Below, in pieces: positions 59,221 to 64,000 of a DNA stretch of 64,000 nt. Position numbers and translations under genes: made by a program. Source of the DNA: Acheta domesticus (Eukaryota; Arthropoda; Insecta; Orthoptera; Gryllidae); contig JAHLJT010009436.1 in the NCBI GenBank assembly GCA_031308135.1, positions 156,895,527 through 156,959,526 on the forward strand, read 5' to 3'. The notes under the pieces were generated by a model, which worked only from the letters and a program-made list of their open reading frames with translations, was not told where the DNA came from and searched no databases. Each line of letters begins with the position of its first letter. The stretch's first letter is position 1.

Positions 59221-60085
59221 AGAGAGGCAAGACACCACAGGCGTGGACAACTGCATGTGTTGCAAAGAGACAGAGCAGGCCGAAACGGGACAGAAAGAAT
59301 CTAGGAGTACGAGGTAAGTGCAACGGTTTGGAACGGAGAAGGGAGCGCAGCGGAAGGCGAATCGGATGGGAATGGAGAACTGCAAGCAGGTATGCGTGAC
59401 CGAACAGAATGGGGAGAGCCAGAGCTGCTGGGGCTAGTGAGGAAAGGGGTGGAAGGTAGGAGAACGCAGGCAGGTGCTGTAAGGGCAGACACGGAAGAGC
59501 AGGGCGGGGCGCGTTAGGAAGGCCAGGGCACTGCACGAAAGGGGAATGGATGGGAAGGGCTGATCAGGCACGGAGGGGCCTAGCAGGGCAGAGAAGTGTG
59601 GGGCTCGGAAGAAAAGGAAACGAGGAGCAGGTTAGGGGCGGGAGGGCAGGAGAGGGGAAGGGCGACGCTGCAATGGATGAGCAGGATGGGACGGAGCAGA
59701 AGGCGGGGATGAGCAGGGAGAGGTGGGATAGGGTGGGATGTGAGGTAGTGAGTGTAGGGAGTGTGCTTGGGGTGGTAAGATGCGTGCATGGGTGGGTGGA
59801 GCAGAGAATGGCAGTGTGGCGTGTGGAACTGGGTAAGGCGGCAGAATGAAGGGGCGGGGCGAGGCGGGTCAGGCACGGCGAGCAGACGATGAGAGTATTC
59901 AGCTCATAACTTCCCCACACGACGCCGCCGTTGATGATTTATGAGACGTTTCAATTACAGCGGCCCCGTCCGGGGCGGGGTTAGACGGGGCGGGGAGCAG
60001 AGGGCGAGGCGGGTCGAGACGGGCGGGGCGGGTGGGGAGGGCCGGGACGGGGTGGCGTGGGGCGAGGAGTGAGGGAGGGCGAGGA
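59221..60085. other. G-rich DNA without recognised gene
   Basis: The plus strand is purine-rich (many GGGA, GGCAG and AGGGG words) with no clear unit. Open frames on both strands overlap and are attributed to composition. Confidence 0.5.
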
Positions 60086-61414
<1,329 letters not shown>

Positions 61415-61470
61415 GTTTGTAATGAAAATTCTAGAGGCCGGTGATTCTGATTGGTGGTTTCCTGGGTTTT
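61415..61470 (+). repeat. Possible short SINE fragment
   Basis: ATTCTAGAGGCCGGTGATTC and TTGGTGGTTTCCTGGGTTT resemble the central SINE block (ATTCTAGCGGCCAGCTGCTC, TAGTTTTCCGTGGTTT). It is too short to be sure. Confidence 0.35.
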
Positions 61471-61603
61471 AAGGGGACGCCGCAGCACAACGGGCAAATG
61501 GCGATGCCAGTTTCTTCTACTTCCTGTGTTCAATCCCATCCTTGCCTTCGAACGAAACTTCCCCTTTCCCCTACGGCCTATCGCTTAATTGTAAGATCTA
61601 GAA

Positions 61604-62844
61604 CAGGGCCGCTCAAGCAGAGCAAATCGGACAGCGCGGAGCCGTGTTGTCAGCCGAGAGCGGGACACCGGAGCCCGAACGTTGCGCGCCTTGCCACAGT
61701 GTCCCGGTTACTCCAGTCGCGGAAATATGGAAGTCGACGCGAGCACTTCACAGACCAGAGCATCTACACCGACAATTTTCAATACAGTATGGGAAGAAAA
61801 GTATATTTTCGCCGACTACGGCAGCTATGCTAAATGTTTAGTTTACATAATGGGTTCAATCACGTGAAGAAGTTTAACTTTGCAAAAAACATTATACATT
61901 TAATCATGCTGATGAAAATGACAAGTACGCTGAAGAAGAACAAAAGGATGTTTTCAGTGTTCTGAAAAACAATGCCTCACTAGAAGTAAGTTTTGGATAT
62001 ATTTAATGTTCTTATGTTGTTTTGACAGTAAAATAACACATTACAAAAGAGTTTAATTTTATTGCATGTCGATACTATGGCAATGCTGGCTATGGCCGGC
62101 AATGCTGCTCGATTGTTAAGTACGTTTGGATCAACATACAACTGTGAGCAATTTTTGGCTGCATTGAAATTTGTAAATTTCGAATGAGAAGTACAATTAC
62201 AGATCACAATCTGAAATGCATGTTACAGCTCAATAGCACCATGTCATCTCTTCCAAATATAGAAAGTATATTGCGAGAAAACACACTTAAAAGGTGTAAT
62301 AAGAGTATTTGATTTTGCAATCAACTTCATTTTTTAATTTAATATCCTTTACATTTTAGTATTTTTATTACTAGTTTATTTAATCACATTTTTTGTGCAA
62401 CCTTTATAATACTTTTCATATTCAGCAGCATGATAAAGTGTGTAATGTCACCGCAATTAAATTTCTTTGTGTTATTGAGCACTTTTTTTCAACTAAACAA
62501 TTGGCATTGCCGGCGCAATCTGCAAAAAGTTACATTTCTTTCCACTGCTGCAATGCAAATTGTCGTTTTTTTAATTTCCAAATACACTAATAAGTTTATA
62601 TCTAAGAAACTGTTACAATTAGTGTTACAAAAGTATCTTACTGTTTTTTCTATCGTAATATCCTTTCCCAGAGCTGTGAGATTTTTTCATTCCGAACAAC
62701 GGAAAATACCCCGTAGAAATACGACGCGACCCACTGTGCCACATGCCGCCGATCGATATTTGATGACCATTTGCTCTTTCTGCGGCGAAAGAGAAAAGAG
62801 CAATCGGAGGCTCCTCCTCGGAGGCAAATGGTTGAGCGGCCCTG
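61604..62844 (+). mobile_element. hAT element with 8-bp TSD and BED-finger remnant
   Basis: The 1241-bp element starts CAGGGCCGCTCAA and ends with its exact complement, TTGAGCGGCCCTG. The flanks are ATCTAGAA on both sides (61596-61603 and 62845-62852), a perfect 8-bp target-site duplication. CAGGG-type ends and 8-bp duplications are diagnostic of hAT transposons. It is much shorter than an autonomous element and keeps only a decayed N-terminal transposase fragment. It is not related by ends to the hAT-type element at 5585. Confidence 0.92.
61725..61990 (+). pseudogene. hAT transposase N-terminal remnant (BED finger)
   Basis: Reads WEEKYIFADYGSYAKCLVY, then after a frameshift HYTFNHADENDKYAEEEQ. 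This is the layout of the BED-type zinc finger of hAT transposases and their domesticated relatives (W-x-E-x-Y-F-F...CLxC...HxxxxH-x-x-KY). The second Cys is replaced by Tyr and the frame is broken, so the finger is not functional. The catalytic and dimerisation regions are absent. Confidence 0.7.
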
Positions 62845-62852
62845 ATCTAGAA

Positions 62853-64000
62853 ATAGGAACTGAGAGTGTATCTATGTCACGCCGAGGCTAGAAAGCGTTG
62901 TAGCGCGATCCAAAGGTTAATATTGTGCTGCTTGGATGCACTTTGTGTTTATACTTCTCAAAATAGTCTACCATTAGTTTCATTCCCGGAACCGTTGACC
63001 GTGACCTCACGTTCGTCTAACTCTAAACCGCCTAAGTTGCCGATTTCGTTCAGTGCAGGTCCTAAGGGGAACAGGCGAATAACAATCTTTTTTATTTTTA
63101 AAACAAAGGGGTTTCGTTTAGAAAAAAGAGTGAGCTTTCTATTCACAAAAGTTTGTGATTATTTCTTTCAAAAGTGGACCCTAGATGTGTTATTATTGTA
63201 TCGTATTAACAAGTTCGTAGTATAAACGTTGAGGTAGACCCAAATCTAGGAATATATTTGGTTAAAAATAAATTAAAATATGTGGTCGAATTTCGTATAG
63301 AAAAGCAAATAATTTCGAGTGAATATGAGCAGGAACGTGATAATGGCGATTTAAAAGCCGTGAAGAGTCAAATAGAATTAATTTCTATTGAGTATTTCAA
63401 ATAATTTTAAAATATTTCAAATAAATGAATAATTTGATAAGAGGGCATTATTGACATAGACAAAAGAACTCAGATGGTTCAGTACCAAAGGACAGAATAG
63501 CATCAAAGTGGCGAATGAAACATTGAAGGCAAGACAAGCGAGTGCAAGATGAATGAGCATCTGGAAGTAAAAATTTCGTCAGAACGAGTCGTGACTTGAC
63601 AAGGAGCAGATGTTAGATATGTGAACAGAACGAATTTTTTAAATTAACACTGGTTCTTACAATTACTTTTTTTAACACGGTGATTGGTCTTATGGATGGG
63701 AGGTGTGCATTTCCTCATGCCAGTTGATTTACATTACGTCTTTAATTAGGGGGGAAGGAATACATCTTTAGGAAAATAATGTAAAGCAGCAACTAGCTGC
63801 TGATCTTATTGGAAAATAAAAAATTGTTAGTTTTAAGTCAGAATCAATTGTGTCTCGGTAAGCGACCGATAATAGGTCGCGAGTTTAATGAGTTAAAATT
63901 ATTTGAGAAAAAGCACGAAAATACAAATTCGCGGCGGTGTAGATGTCGTGTAACTGTTGCGACGAATAATTTTCGGACTATCAAGTCGGGGAACTGTAAG
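62853..64000. other. AT-rich DNA, nothing recognised
   Basis: Short open frames of up to about 119 residues without recognisable domains, and no repeat identified. It runs off the window. Confidence 0.5.

Overview
This window is eukaryotic and almost entirely repetitive DNA. I found no intact host gene, no rRNA or functional tRNA gene and no prokaryotic feature. The mix of elements is that of a large, repeat-rich arthropod genome, most likely an insect: tRNA-derived SINEs, a mariner-type transposon with DD34D spacing, a piggyBac-like element, hAT elements, Jockey-like and other LINE remnants, and a probable solo LTR. I cannot name the species from sequence alone.

The dominant structure is a roughly 22-23 kb segment present twice in the same orientation. 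Copy 1 runs from the left edge to 23157, where it stops at a run of exactly 1000 Ns. Copy 2 runs from about 30123 to at least 51998. They agree nearly base for base by eye, with scattered substitutions and many 1-bp indels. They also differ by clean structural events. Copy 1 alone has a probable solo LTR (18678-19848), a 412-bp block with a GGGGC pentamer array (about 17247-17660), and 716 bp (3361-4076) that is deleted in copy 2. Copy 2 alone has a 1.2-kb internally deleted piggyBac-like element at a TTAA site (47994-49217). This is either a true duplication or two haplotypes placed in tandem by the assembler. The 1000-N gap and the indel-rich differences make the second option serious.

Layout: 1-2500, SINEs and short open frames; 2524-4155, first member of a dispersed repeat here called family A; 4806-5584, pyrimidine-rich DNA into which a 682-bp hAT-type element (5585-6266) inserted; 6275-13380, AT-rich DNA with three SINEs; 13385-14264, foldback mariner; 15459-16690, LTR-like block and reverse SINE; 17687-20567, second family A member broken by the solo LTR; 20640-21025, Jockey-like remnant; 22920 to the gap, start of a LINE. 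The spacer 24158-30122 is not duplicated within the window and holds SINE fragments and a CpG-rich block. 30123-51998 repeats the order. The LINE continues in copy 2 to about 54570. The right part has G-rich low-complexity arrays (54800-55960, 58700-61090), more SINEs, and a hAT element with a BED-finger transposase remnant (61604-62844).

No genes work together here. The biology visible is transposon turnover, with several insertions precise enough to give exact boundaries and target-site duplications.
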